Shown here: positions 1 through 8,239 of the stretch, piece by piece
Layout: every line of letters starts with the position of its first letter
Numbering within the stretch: position 1 is the stretch's first letter
Program-made: the position numbers and the translations under genes
Assembly: GCA_963605115.1 (NCBI GenBank)
Contig: CAVCTM010000049.1
Location: forward strand, 1 to 15,767
Length of the DNA stretch: 15,767 nucleotides
From: SVKR01 sp963605115
GTDB taxonomy: Bacteria > Bacillota > Clostridia > Oscillospirales > Oscillospiraceae
Direction: 5' to 3'
The notes under the pieces: generated by a model
Database searches by the model: none
Told to the model about the DNA's origin: nothing
The model's input: the letters and a program-made list of their open reading frames with translations, nothing else

Positions 1-9
1 AGGGGGAAT

Positions 10-180
10 CCAAGGGGGTCGCAAGACCCTCTTGGTCGTTCAGGAAAAGAGGGTGTCGGGAGGAAAACCCAATCGAAAGGGTTTTCCTTCTGACCGCGCC
101 TTTGCTTACTTTCCCCGCGAGGGGCAAAGTAAGTCGCGCCTTCGGCGCGAAACATATTCAATCTTAGCGCCCACAGGCGC
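10..180. repeat. Array of consecutive hairpins upstream of uvrB (probable intergenic repeat element)
   Basis: This non-coding stretch contains five separate inverted repeats in a row. Pairings are 10-20 with 25-35 (one G.T pair, loop GCAA), 61-70 with 79-88 (perfect 10 bp), 105-116 with 121-133 (12 bp with one bulged C at 125, loop GCGA), 134-140 with 144-150 (perfect 7 bp, loop TTC), and 167-171 with 176-180 (5 bp, loop CACA). Two loops fit the GNRA tetraloop pattern. I see no convincing gene on either strand. The density of palindromes resembles dispersed intergenic repeats found in many bacterial genomes, but a single window cannot show copy number. The element may begin before base 1. The segment 181-238 shows nothing clear apart from C-rich runs. 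Confidence 0.55.
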
Positions 181-238
181 GTTCAACTTTAAATCCCCCC
201 CGTGCCGCAGCGCGAACACCCCCCGCCGAAAATCCCTC

Positions 239-267
239 TTCCATTTTCCCGCGAAACGGGTTATAAT
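239..267 (+). promoter_or_regulatory. Probable sigma-A promoter of the uvrB operon
   Basis: A perfect -10 hexamer TATAAT lies at 262-267, about 37 nt before the uvrB start. The best-placed -35 (TTCCAT, 239-244, 17-nt spacer) is poor. A small inverted repeat, CCCG at 248-251 and CGGG at 257-260, sits within the spacer. I found no LexA/DinR-type box (CGAAC-N4-GTTCG), so SOS control is not evident here. Confidence 0.45.
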
Positions 268-303
268 AACAGGATAGACGAAAACCGCGGAGGGCTTGGA
301 AAA

Positions 304-2289
304 ATGCCGGCATTTCGGGTGAAAAGTGAATACACCCCGGCGGGGGACCAGCCGGAGGCGATCCGGGCGATCAGTCAGGGGCTGCGGGACGGTCTGTGCG
401 AGCAGGTGCTCCTCGGCGTGACGGGCAGCGGCAAGACCTACACGATGGCGAAGGTCATCGAGGCGGTCCAGCGCCCGACGCTCGTCCTTGCCCACAACAA
501 AACGCTGGCGGCGCAGCTCTACGGCGAGTTCAAGGAGTTTTTTCCTGACAACGCCGTGGAGTATTTTGTCTCCTATTACGACTATTACCAGCCGGAGGCT
601 TACATCGCGAGCACGGACACCTACATCGAGAAGGACGCCGCCATCAACGAGGAGATCGACCGGATGCGCCTCGCGGCGACCGCCTCGCTGTTAGAGCGGC
701 GGGACGTCATCGTCGTGGCGTCCGTGAGCTGCATTTACGGGCTCGGCGAGCCGGACGATTTTATGCACCTGATGGTGAACCTCACCGTCGGGGCGGAGAT
801 GCCCATCGACACGCTGCTCCACCGCCTCATCGACATCCGCTATGAGCGCAACGACATCGCCTTCGAGCGCAACATGTTCCGCGTCCGCGGCGACACGGTG
901 GAGATCTGGCCCGCTTACTGGGCGTCCAGCGCCATCCGCGTGGAGTTTTTCGGCGACGAGATCGACCGCATCAGCGAGATCAACCCCCTCACCGGCGCGG
1001 TCATCCGGCGATTAAACTCCATCCCCATCTGGCCCGCGAGCCACTATGTCACGACCCACGAGAAGATGGAGCGCGCCGTCGGCGAGATCCGCCGCGAGTG
1101 CGACGAGCGCGTGAAGTATTTTCAGGACCACGGCAAGCTCATCGAGGCGCAGCGCATCGCCGAGCGCGTCAACTACGACATCGAGATGCTGACGGAGCTG
1201 GGCTACTGCTCCGGCATCGAAAACTACAGCCGCATCATCTCCGGCAGACCCGTCGGCAGCGCGCCGATGACGCTGCTGGACTATTTTCCGGAGGATTTCG
1301 TGCTCTTCGTCGACGAGAGCCACGTGACGCTGCCGCAGGTGCGTGCCATGTATAACGGCGACCGCGCGAGGAAGGAGAGCCTTGTGAAGTTCGGCTTCCG
1401 CCTGCCCTCGGCGTTCGATAACCGCCCGCTGAAGTTCGAGGAATTTGAGCAGCGCGTCCATCAGGCGTGCTACGTCTCGGCGACGCCGGGGGACTTTGAG
1501 CGCGAGCACGCCGGGCAGATCGTGGAGCAGGTCATCCGCCCCACGGGGCTCTGCGACCCGGAGATCTCCGTCCGCCCCGTCGAGGGACAGGTGGACGACC
1601 TCATCGGCGAGATTAACGCCCGCGCCGCGCGCGACGAGCGCGTGCTCGTGACGACGCTGACGAAAAAAATGGCGGAGGACCTCACCGAATACCTCACCGC
1701 GGCGGGCATCCGCTGCCGCTATATGCACCACGATATCGACGCGATGCAGCGCATGGAGATCATCCGCGACCTGCGCCTCGGCGAATTTGACGCGCTCATC
1801 GGCATCAACCTTCTGCGAGAGGGACTCGATCTGCCGGAGGTCTCGCTCGTCGCGATCTTAGACGCGGACAAGGAGGGCTTCCTCCGCAGCGAGACGAGCC
1901 TTATCCAGACCATCGGCCGCGCCGCGCGCAACGCCGACGGCACGGTCATCATGTATGCCGACACGGTGACGCGCAGCATGCGCGCCGCCATCACGGAGAC
2001 GGAGCGCCGCCGCAGGAAGCAGCAGGCGTATAACGCCGCCCACGGCATCACGCCCCGCACCGTCCACAAGGACGTGCGCGAGCTGCTGCGCTTCTCCGCC
2101 GAGGACGAGAAAAAGCCCGGCGCGCGCGGGAAAAGCGGCGTGAAGCTCACGGAGCGCGAGCGCGCCGCAGAGATCGAGCGGCTCGAAAAGCAGATGAAGG
2201 AGGCGGCGAAGCTCCTTGAATTCGAGATCGCCGCGAGCCTGCGCGACGCGATCATGGAGCTCAAGGGCGAAAAAAAGAGCAGGAAATGA
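304..2289 (+). CDS. uvrB: UvrABC system protein B (excision nuclease helicase subunit)
   Basis: UvrB is the damage-verifying DNA helicase-like subunit of nucleotide excision repair. It is loaded by UvrA and then recruits UvrC for incision. The 661-residue product has Walker A GVTGSGKT at residues 38-45, the Tyr-rich DNA-clamping beta-hairpin region YYDYYQPEAYIASTDTYIEK (91-110), the Walker B box DESH (337-340), the C-terminal helicase motifs with QTIGRAARN, and a C-terminal UVR coiled-coil domain (about 620-655) that contacts UvrC. The length matches the usual Firmicute UvrB. The frame is open upstream to an ATG at 202, but that stretch is not UvrB-like. ATG 304 has GGAGGG (289-294) 9 nt upstream and begins the conserved N-terminus. 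It is the first gene of the long operon. Confidence 0.98.
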   Translation: MPAFRVKSEYTPAGDQPEAIRAISQGLRDGLCEQVLLGVTGSGKTYTMAKVIEAVQRPTLVLAHNKTLAAQLYGEFKEFFPDNAVEYFVSYYDYYQPEAYIASTDTYIEKDAAINEEIDRMRLAATASLLERRDVIVVASVSCIYGLGEPDDFMHLMVNLTVGAEMPIDTLLHRLIDIRYERNDIAFERNMFRVRGDTVEIWPAYWASSAIRVEFFGDEIDRISEINPLTGAVIRRLNSIPIWPASHYVTTHEKMERAVGEIRRECDERVKYFQDHGKLIEAQRIAERVNYDIEMLTELGYCSGIENYSRIISGRPVGSAPMTLLDYFPEDFVLFVDESHVTLPQVRAMYNGDRARKESLVKFGFRLPSAFDNRPLKFEEFEQRVHQACYVSATPGDFEREHAGQIVEQVIRPTGLCDPEISVRPVEGQVDDLIGEINARAARDERVLVTTLTKKMAEDLTEYLTAAGIRCRYMHHDIDAMQRMEIIRDLRLGEFDALIGINLLREGLDLPEVSLVAILDADKEGFLRSETSLIQTIGRAARNADGTVIMYADTVTRSMRAAITETERRRRKQQAYNAAHGITPRTVHKDVRELLRFSAEDEKKPGARGKSGVKLTERERAAEIERLEKQMKEAAKLLEFEIAASLRDAIMELKGEKKSRK

Positions 2290-2312
2290 CCGGCGGAAGG
2301 GGGGAGACACGC

Positions 2313-3695
2313 ATGGCTGCATCTGTTGTCAAAAACGATTTTTCCAAGGGCGCGATGTGGCGCAACATCCTGTGCATGGGGCTGCCGATGATGCTCGCCC
2401 AGCTCATCAACGTGCTCTACTCCATCGTCGACCGCATGTATATCGGACACATGGAGGGCGTCGGCTCCCTCGCGCTGACGGGCTTGGGGCTTACGATGCC
2501 GCTCGTTTCCATGATCGGCGCGTTCGCCGCCCTCTGCGGCACGGGCGGGGGACCGCTCTGCTCCATCGCGCGCGGCCGCGGCGACCTTGAAAGCGCGGAG
2601 GAGCTGATGGGCAACGCCTTCGCGCTGCTGCTCATTCTCGGCGCGGTGATCACGGCGGCGTTCTCCGCCTTCCTGCGCCCCATTCTGTTCTTCTTCGGCG
2701 CGACGGACGCGACGATCGCTTACGCCGCGGAGTATGCGCGGATCTATGTCCTCGGCACTGTTTTCGTGATGCTCGCGCTCGGCATGAATTACTTCATCAA
2801 CGCGCAGGGCTTCGCCGGGACCGGCATGCTGACCGTGGCGGTCGGCGCGGCGATCAACATCGTGCTGGACCCCATCTTCATCTTCACGCTCGACATGGGC
2901 ATCGCGGGCGCGGCTTGGGCGACGCTTATCTCCCAGGCGTGCAGCGCGGCGTGGGTGCTCTGCTTCCTGCTGGGGAAAAAGGCGATCTTAAAGCTCCGGC
3001 TGCGCTGCATGCGGCTGCGCTGGAGCGTGCTGGGCAGGATGCTCGCCCTCGGCATCACGGGCTTCGTCATGCAGTTCACGAACGGCGTCGTCCAGATCGC
3101 CTGCAACGTGGAGCTGCGCGCGTTCGGCGGCGACCTCTTCGTCGGCGCGATGACGGTCGTGAATTCCGTGCGCGAGGTGCTCTTTATGATCATACAGGGG
3201 CTCAGCGGCGGCGCGCAGCCGGTGCTGGGCTTCAATTACGGCGCGGGAAAGCCCGACCGCGTGCGGCAGGGCGTCCGCTTTATGACCGCGGCGGCGTTTG
3301 CTTACGCCGCGCTCGCCACGGCGGTGACCCAGCTGTTCCCGGCGCAGCTCACGATGGTGTTCAACGACGACCCGGCGCTGCTCGCCATCTGCGAAAGGGC
3401 GATGCGCATTTATTTCTGCGCCTTCCTGCCGATGTCGTTTCAGGTGGCGGGCCAGTGTGTGTTCGTTGCACTCGGCAGGGCGAAGCAGGCGATCATTTTC
3501 TCCGTGCTGCGCAAGGTCGTCATCGTAACGCCGCTCATCTTCCTGCTGCCGCGCATCCCCGCCCTCGGCGTTTACGGCGTGTTCTGGTCCGAGCCGATCT
3601 CGGACATCATCGGCGGCGCGGCATGCTATATCACCATGTATTTCACCGTTTACCGACCGCTCGGCAGGGCGGAACGAAAGGAGACCGGCGCATGA
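2313..3695 (+). CDS. MATE family multidrug/solute exporter
   Basis: This is a polytopic inner-membrane protein of the multidrug and toxic compound extrusion family (MepA/NorM/DinF group), which exports organic cations or other solutes by sodium or proton antiport. The 460 residues form about twelve hydrophobic segments in two pseudo-repeats. The N-terminal repeat carries the family-typical VDRMYIG (residues 39-45) after the first helix, and the second repeat has the GLSGGAQPVLGFNYGAGK loop. An earlier in-frame ATG at 2286 overlaps the uvrB stop. ATG 2313 is preferred because GGAAGGGGGGAG ends 8 nt upstream. The stop overlaps the polA start by 4 nt, so the two are translationally coupled. The substrate cannot be read from sequence. 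Its place among repair genes may be incidental, or may hint at export of a genotoxic compound (speculation). Confidence 0.93.
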   Translation: MAASVVKNDFSKGAMWRNILCMGLPMMLAQLINVLYSIVDRMYIGHMEGVGSLALTGLGLTMPLVSMIGAFAALCGTGGGPLCSIARGRGDLESAEELMGNAFALLLILGAVITAAFSAFLRPILFFFGATDATIAYAAEYARIYVLGTVFVMLALGMNYFINAQGFAGTGMLTVAVGAAINIVLDPIFIFTLDMGIAGAAWATLISQACSAAWVLCFLLGKKAILKLRLRCMRLRWSVLGRMLALGITGFVMQFTNGVVQIACNVELRAFGGDLFVGAMTVVNSVREVLFMIIQGLSGGAQPVLGFNYGAGKPDRVRQGVRFMTAAAFAYAALATAVTQLFPAQLTMVFNDDPALLAICERAMRIYFCAFLPMSFQVAGQCVFVALGRAKQAIIFSVLRKVVIVTPLIFLLPRIPALGVYGVFWSEPISDIIGGAACYITMYFTVYRPLGRAERKETGA

Positions 3696-6340
3696 AACTG
3701 ATGCTCATCGACGGAAACAGCATCGTAAACCGCGCGTTTTACGGCATCCGGATGCTGAACGCTCCGGACGGAACGCCGACGAACGCGGTCTACGGCTTTC
3801 TGACCATATTGCAGCGATTGCTGGACGAGGAGAAGCCCGACGGACTCACCGTCACCTTCGACCTGCGCGCGCCGACCTTCCGCCATCTGCAATTCGAGGG
3901 CTACAAGGCGCAGCGCAAGCCGATGCCGGAGGACCTCGCCGTCCAGATGCCGCTGCTGAAGGAGACGCTGGACGCGATGGGTGTTCCGCGTGCGGAGTGC
4001 GAGGGCTGGGAGGCGGACGACCTGCTCGGCACCCTCGCGCGGAAAAGCGAGGCGCAGGGCGCGGAGACCGTCATCGTCACGGGCGACAAGGACTCCTTCC
4101 AACTCATCACGCCGCGCACGCGCGTGCTCCATGTCAAGACCCGGATGGGGCAGACGGAGACCATCGCCTACACGCCGGAGCGCTTCCGCGAGGAATACGG
4201 CTTCGACCCCATCCGCATGATCGACCTCAAGGCGCTGATGGGCGACGCGAGCGACAATATCCCCGGCGTTCCCGGCATCGGCGAGAAGACCGCGATGAGC
4301 CTCATCCAGACCTACGGCAGCTTGGAGCGCATTTACGCCGACCCGGACGCGCTGGAGGTCAAGGCGGGCGTGAAGCACAAGCTGATGGAAGGGCGCGGGA
4401 GCGCGATGCAGAGCTTCGATCTCGCGACGATCCGGACGGACGCGCCGGTGGAGCTGGACCCCGACGCCGCGCGCTGGGACAAAAGCCGCTTCAAGCCGGA
4501 GCTTTACGGGCTTTTCTTAAAGCTCGGCTTCACGAAATTTATCGAAAAATGGGGGCTCAAGCCCGCGGCGGAGGACGTTCCCGCGGCGGAGTTTTCCGGG
4601 GAATGCACGCTCCGCCGTCTGACGGACGGCGCCGACGCCGCGGCGGAAGCCGCCGCGCTCGCGGGGAGGGAGGTCAATGTCTGGCTGAACGCGGAGCGGA
4701 CGCTGCTCGCGCTGGAATCGGACGGTGCGGCGCTCATTCTGGACCGGGACGATTTCGCCGGCGATTTTGCCGCCGCAGCCTGCGCGCTGCTTGCCCCCGC
4801 GGTCCGGAAAACGGGCCACAATATCAAGGACACCCAGCGCTGGCTGCTCTCCCTCGGCGGGGAGACCGGCGGCTGGGAGTTCGACACCGCGCTCGCCGCT
4901 TACCTGCTGGACGCGACGGCGGGCAGCTATGAGATCGACGCGCTCTGCGTGAAATACTGCGCCTTCCAGCCCTATCGCGCCGCCCCGGAGGGGGACGGCC
5001 AGATGTCGCTTCTGGGCGACGGCGCGCCGGACGCCGCCGCGCGCTACGGCGAAGCGGCGAGCCTCGCCGCCTCGCTTGCCTGCCTGCGCGAAGCGATGGA
5101 GCCGAAGCTCGCGGAGGAGGGGATGGACGCGCTTTACCGCTCCGCGGAGCTGCCGCTCTGCCCCGTGCTCGCGGAGATGGAGCAGGCGGGCTTCCTCGTC
5201 GACCGGGACGCCCTGCGTGCCTTCGGCGAGAGCATGACCGGCACGATCGACGCGCTTCAGCGGCGCATCTGGGACGCGGCGGGGGAGGAGTTCAACATCA
5301 ATTCCCCGAAGCAGCTCGGCGCGGTGCTCTTTGAAAAGCTGATGCTCCCCGGCGGGAAGAAAACGAAGACCGGCTGGAGCACGAACGCGGACGTTCTGGA
5401 AAAGCTCCGCGGCAAGGCGAGCATCGTCGACGATGTGCTGGAATACCGCATGCTGACAAAGCTCAAGAGCACTTACGCCGAGGGGCTGCTGAAGGTCATC
5501 GACCCCGACGGGCGCATCCGCACGAGCTTCCAGATGACCGTTACGGCGACGGGGCGGCTTTCGAGCACGGAGCCTAATCTGCAAAACATCCCCATCCGGC
5601 GCGAGTTCGGCGGTCAGATCCGCCGCATGTTCGTCGCCCCGGAGGGCAGGGTGCTCGTGGACGCGGACTACAGCCAGATCGAGCTGCGCCTGCTGGCGCA
5701 TATCTCCGGCGACGAGACCATGATCGCCGCCTTCCGCGCGGGGGAGGACATCCACACCGTCACGGCGTCGCAGGTCTTCGGCGTTCCGCCGGAGCAGGTG
5801 ACGCCCGCCATGCGCAGCCACGCCAAGGCGGTCAACTTCGGCATCGTCTACGGCATCTCCGCATGGTCGCTCGCGCAGGACATCGGCGTCACGGCGGCGG
5901 AGGCAAAGGCGTATATGGAGGCTTATCTCCAAAAATACCACGGCGTGCGCGAATACCAGAAGCGCATCGTCGAGCAGGCGAAGGCGGACGGCTTTGTCGC
6001 AACGCTCTTCGGCCGCCGCCGTGCGCTGCCGGAGCTGCGCAGCAGCAGCTTCACGGTCCGCTCCTTCGGCGAGCGCGTCGCGCTCAACATGCCCATTCAG
6101 GGCACGGCGGCGGACATCATCAAGCTCGCCATGGTCCGCGCTGCGGCGCGGCTGCGCGCGGAGGGACTGGAGAGCCGCCTTATATTGCAGGTCCATGACG
6201 AGCTCATCGCCGAGTGCCCGGAGGCGGAGGCCGAGCGCGTCAGGGCGCTGCTGACGGAGGAAATGGCTGCCGCCGCGGAGCTGACCGTTCCGCTTACGGC
6301 GTCCGCCGGCGTCGGCAAAAGCTGGGCGGAGGCGCACTGA
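3692..6340 (+). CDS. polA: DNA polymerase I, with degenerate 3'-5' exonuclease domain
   Basis: This enzyme fills gaps and removes RNA primers in repair and lagging-strand synthesis. The 882 residues hold three regions. The 5' nuclease domain (1 to about 290) has EADDLLG (107-113), TGDKDSF (130-136) and GDASDNIPGVPGIGEKT (184-200). A 3'-5' exonuclease-like domain (about 300-490) follows. The polymerase domain has motif A DYSQIELR (659-666), motif B with K712, N715-F716-G717 and Y720, and motif C HDE (835-837). The exonuclease region lacks the acidic residues. There is no D-x-E at motif I (about 327-335), the second motif reads GHNIKDTQ (376-383) with T at the expected Asp, and the Y-x3-D motif is replaced by YGEAA. 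Proofreading is therefore probably absent, as in Bacillus and Thermus Pol I. The ATG overlaps the MATE stop by 4 nt. Confidence 0.98.
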   Translation: MKLMLIDGNSIVNRAFYGIRMLNAPDGTPTNAVYGFLTILQRLLDEEKPDGLTVTFDLRAPTFRHLQFEGYKAQRKPMPEDLAVQMPLLKETLDAMGVPRAECEGWEADDLLGTLARKSEAQGAETVIVTGDKDSFQLITPRTRVLHVKTRMGQTETIAYTPERFREEYGFDPIRMIDLKALMGDASDNIPGVPGIGEKTAMSLIQTYGSLERIYADPDALEVKAGVKHKLMEGRGSAMQSFDLATIRTDAPVELDPDAARWDKSRFKPELYGLFLKLGFTKFIEKWGLKPAAEDVPAAEFSGECTLRRLTDGADAAAEAAALAGREVNVWLNAERTLLALESDGAALILDRDDFAGDFAAAACALLAPAVRKTGHNIKDTQRWLLSLGGETGGWEFDTALAAYLLDATAGSYEIDALCVKYCAFQPYRAAPEGDGQMSLLGDGAPDAAARYGEAASLAASLACLREAMEPKLAEEGMDALYRSAELPLCPVLAEMEQAGFLVDRDALRAFGESMTGTIDALQRRIWDAAGEEFNINSPKQLGAVLFEKLMLPGGKKTKTGWSTNADVLEKLRGKASIVDDVLEYRMLTKLKSTYAEGLLKVIDPDGRIRTSFQMTVTATGRLSSTEPNLQNIPIRREFGGQIRRMFVAPEGRVLVDADYSQIELRLLAHISGDETMIAAFRAGEDIHTVTASQVFGVPPEQVTPAMRSHAKAVNFGIVYGISAWSLAQDIGVTAAEAKAYMEAYLQKYHGVREYQKRIVEQAKADGFVATLFGRRRALPELRSSSFTVRSFGERVALNMPIQGTAADIIKLAMVRAAARLRAEGLESRLILQVHDELIAECPEAEAERVRALLTEEMAAAAELTVPLTASAGVGKSWAEAH

Positions 6341-6343
6341 GAG

Positions 6344-7132
6344 ATGGTCACGTTTCAGGAAGCCGGCGCGATGCTCGACGAAGCCTGCGAAGCACTGCCG
6401 CAGGGCATTTTCCGCGGCTTGAACGGCGGCGTCAACCTCAGCCCGGAGACCCGCCGCGGCGAGGACGGCAGCTGCATCCTCGGCCTGTACCACCACGACG
6501 CGATGGGGCGCTATATCGAGATCTTTTACGGCTCCATCGCCGCGCTTTACGGCGACATCCCGCCGGAAAAATTCCGCGAGCGGCTCACGAAAACGCTGCA
6601 CCACGAGCTGACGCACCACATCGAAAACCTCGCCGGGGACCGCACGCTGGAGCACTGGGACGAGGCGCAGAAGGCGCTCGCCGACCTCCCGCCCCTGCGG
6701 GGCGACCGCGTGCTCTTTTTGGACGGGGACGACGGCGCGCTCGCGCCCGCTGCCGCGGCGTTTTTCAACGCCCTCAGCCGGGAGACCGGCGCGGAAAAGC
6801 GCGCGGAGAGCGCCGGAACGGACGCGGCGGGGACCCTGAACGCCGACGCGCTGCGCGCGGCAAAAAACCTCGGCGCAGACTTTTCCGGCCACGCGCCGCG
6901 GGCGCTCACCGCGGAGACGGCGGCATCGGCGGACGTGCTCGTCTGCATGACGGCGCTTCAGGCGGACGAGCTCGCCGAGCGCTTCCCGGAGACGGAGGAG
7001 CGGCTTTGCTGCCTCGCGGAGACGGACCTGCTGCCGCCGAAGACCCGGCTCGGCTGGGGCGCGGCGATGCGGCGGCTCAAAAAGGAGACGGAGTATCTGC
7101 TCGAAGATCTCCGCGGAGAGGACGAGGACTGA
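6344..7132 (+). CDS. Zincin metallopeptidase fused to a degenerate low-molecular-weight phosphatase domain
   Basis: The 262-residue protein appears to have two domains. The N-terminal part (1 to about 115) carries the zincin motif HELTH (87-91) followed by HIENLAGD, as in the small metallopeptidase family of Firmicutes and Actinobacteria. The C-terminal part (about 121-255) reads like a low-molecular-weight protein tyrosine phosphatase/arsenate-reductase fold: RVLFLDGDDGALAPAAAAFF (122-141), then ESAGTDAAG (155-163), GHAPRALT (182-189) and ADVLVCMT (196-203). In active enzymes the first motif is VLFVCxGNxCRSPMAEA. Here the nucleophilic Cys is Asp and the P-loop Arg is Leu, so phosphatase activity is unlikely. 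Domain assignment rests on motif reading. The gene starts 3 nt after polA, with GGAGG at 6328-6332. Its biological role is unknown. It could use the dead domain for ligand or partner binding. Confidence 0.8.
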   Translation: MVTFQEAGAMLDEACEALPQGIFRGLNGGVNLSPETRRGEDGSCILGLYHHDAMGRYIEIFYGSIAALYGDIPPEKFRERLTKTLHHELTHHIENLAGDRTLEHWDEAQKALADLPPLRGDRVLFLDGDDGALAPAAAAFFNALSRETGAEKRAESAGTDAAGTLNADALRAAKNLGADFSGHAPRALTAETAASADVLVCMTALQADELAERFPETEERLCCLAETDLLPPKTRLGWGAAMRRLKKETEYLLEDLRGEDED

Positions 7133-7137
7133 AGACC

Positions 7138-7587
7138 GTGGAATTTCACATTGCGGACGCGCGGGAGGAGCTGCTGCCCCAGATCCAGCGCATCGAACAG
7201 CAGAGTTTTTCCATGCCATGGACGGAGATGATGCTCCGCATCCAGCTCCAGCCGGAGAGCCACATTTTCCTGACGGCGGAGACCGGCGGCGTCATCGCCG
7301 GCTATGTCGGGCTGATGTACGTCCTCGACGAGGGCTATATCTCCAACGTCGCCGTCCACCCCGATTACCGGCGCCGCGGCGCGGGCGACGCGCTCATTGC
7401 GGCGCTCATCGCGCGCGGGCGGGAAAAGCGCCTCAGCTTCCTGACGCTGGAGGTGCGCGAGAGCAACGCCGCCGCGCGCGCCCTCTATGAAAAGCACGGC
7501 TTCCGCGCCGTGGGGCGGCGGAAAAAATACTATGAAAAACCGGTCGAGGACGCCATTTTGATGACCCTCGACTTAACGGAGAACTGA
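7138..7587 (+). CDS. rimI: Ribosomal-protein-alanine N-acetyltransferase (GNAT)
   Basis: RimI transfers acetyl from acetyl-CoA to N-terminal amines, classically of ribosomal protein S18. The 149-residue protein has the GNAT acetyl-CoA loop RRRGAG (78-83) after VAVHPDY, then LEVRESNAAARALYEKHGF (104-122) and RRKKYYEKPVEDAILM (127-142), a strongly RimI-like C-terminus. Glu105 and Tyr117 match the proposed catalytic acid and base positions. No ATG is available at the N-terminus. GTG 7138 is chosen because it gives the usual length and has GAGGACGAGGA upstream. CTG 7129, overlapping the previous stop, is a weaker option. Many bacteria place rimI beside tsaB and tsaD. Here tsaD follows one gene later, but tsaB and tsaE are not in the window. 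Confidence 0.92.
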   Translation: MEFHIADAREELLPQIQRIEQQSFSMPWTEMMLRIQLQPESHIFLTAETGGVIAGYVGLMYVLDEGYISNVAVHPDYRRRGAGDALIAALIARGREKRLSFLTLEVRESNAAARALYEKHGFRAVGRRKKYYEKPVEDAILMTLDLTEN

Positions 7588-7597
7588 GAAGACCGCC

Positions 7598-8239
7598 ATG
7601 CATATCAACGATCCGGCGATCCGCCTGCTCACGAAGCAGGAGCGGCGGGACGCCTATGAGACCGTGTTCCGCGCCTCGTTCCCCCGCGCGGAGCTCCGTC
7701 CCCTCGGCGCGATCGAGCGCCTTGTCAAAAGCGGGGAATACTTCTTTTACGGAATGGAGCACGACGGCGCGCTCAGCGCCTTTTTCACCTTCTGGAAGCG
7801 CGGGGACTATGTTCTGCTGGACTATCTCTGCGTGGAGCCGGAAAAGCGCAGCGCGGGACTCGGCGCGAAGCTCTTTACCGCCGTGCTCGCCGCACAGCCG
7901 CCGGAGGCGATCTGCTTCGGCGAGGCGGAGGCGCCCGTGACCGGCAATGCCGCGCGCGACAGGCTCATCCGCCGCCGGCTCGCGTTTTACGCCCGCCTCG
8001 GCGCGCGCACCGTGGACTATGACACCGCCACCTTCGGCGTACATTACAAAACGCTCGCATGGTCCGCGCACGCCGTGGACCCGGCGGCGCTCGCCGCGCA
8101 GCACCGCGAATTTTACCGCCTGAGTCTGCCGAAGGCGGTCTATGACGCCGCCGTGCAGATCCCGCTTGCTGCGGGGGAGGCGGTCTATCCCCTCCGGGAC
8201 TGGGTCCGGACCCCGGAGGACGAGGAGGAAGAACTATGA
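7598..8239 (+). CDS. GNAT family N-acetyltransferase of unknown substrate
   Basis: The 213-residue protein has a GNAT core. VLLDYLCVEPEKRSAGLGAK gives beta-strand 4 followed by the acetyl-CoA pyrophosphate loop (R-S-A-G-L-G). FYARLGARTVDYD is the usual beta-6/beta-7 region. About 60 extra C-terminal residues (from HAVDPAALAAQHREFYRL onward, ending in an acidic tail EDEEEEL) are not part of a minimal GNAT fold and I do not recognise them. The gene begins 10 nt after rimI and overlaps tsaD by 4 nt, so it belongs to the same transcript. Its ribosome binding site is weak, which suggests coupling to rimI translation. It is not a second RimI, because the RimI C-terminal signature is missing. An acceptor among amines, peptides or tRNA-related proteins is possible but not shown. 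Confidence 0.82.
   Translation: MHINDPAIRLLTKQERRDAYETVFRASFPRAELRPLGAIERLVKSGEYFFYGMEHDGALSAFFTFWKRGDYVLLDYLCVEPEKRSAGLGAKLFTAVLAAQPPEAICFGEAEAPVTGNAARDRLIRRRLAFYARLGARTVDYDTATFGVHYKTLAWSAHAVDPAALAAQHREFYRLSLPKAVYDAAVQIPLAAGEAVYPLRDWVRTPEDEEEEL

Noticed and set aside
202..303. Upstream ATG for uvrB
   Set aside because: The 34 extra residues are not UvrB-like, would span the promoter, and have no ribosome binding site, whereas ATG 304 has GGAGGG at the right distance.
181..303. Possible LexA/DinR operator for SOS control of uvrB
   Set aside because: No CGAAC-N4-GTTCG-like palindrome is present. GCGAAC near 211 and GCGTTC near 178 are too far apart and wrongly ordered.
2915..3691. In-frame upstream extension of polA
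   Set aside because: It lies within the MATE gene in another frame and is low-complexity Arg/Ala-rich. The conserved Pol I N-terminus begins at ATG 3692.
4517..7219. Very long open frame on the minus strand (about 900 codons) opposite polA and the metallopeptidase gene
   Set aside because: It mirrors the codon structure of GC-rich genes on the plus strand, its protein is Arg/Ala/Leu-rich with no recognisable domain, and the plus-strand genes are unambiguous. Similar minus-strand frames opposite the tsaD, amidohydrolase and creatininase-like genes were rejected for the same reason.
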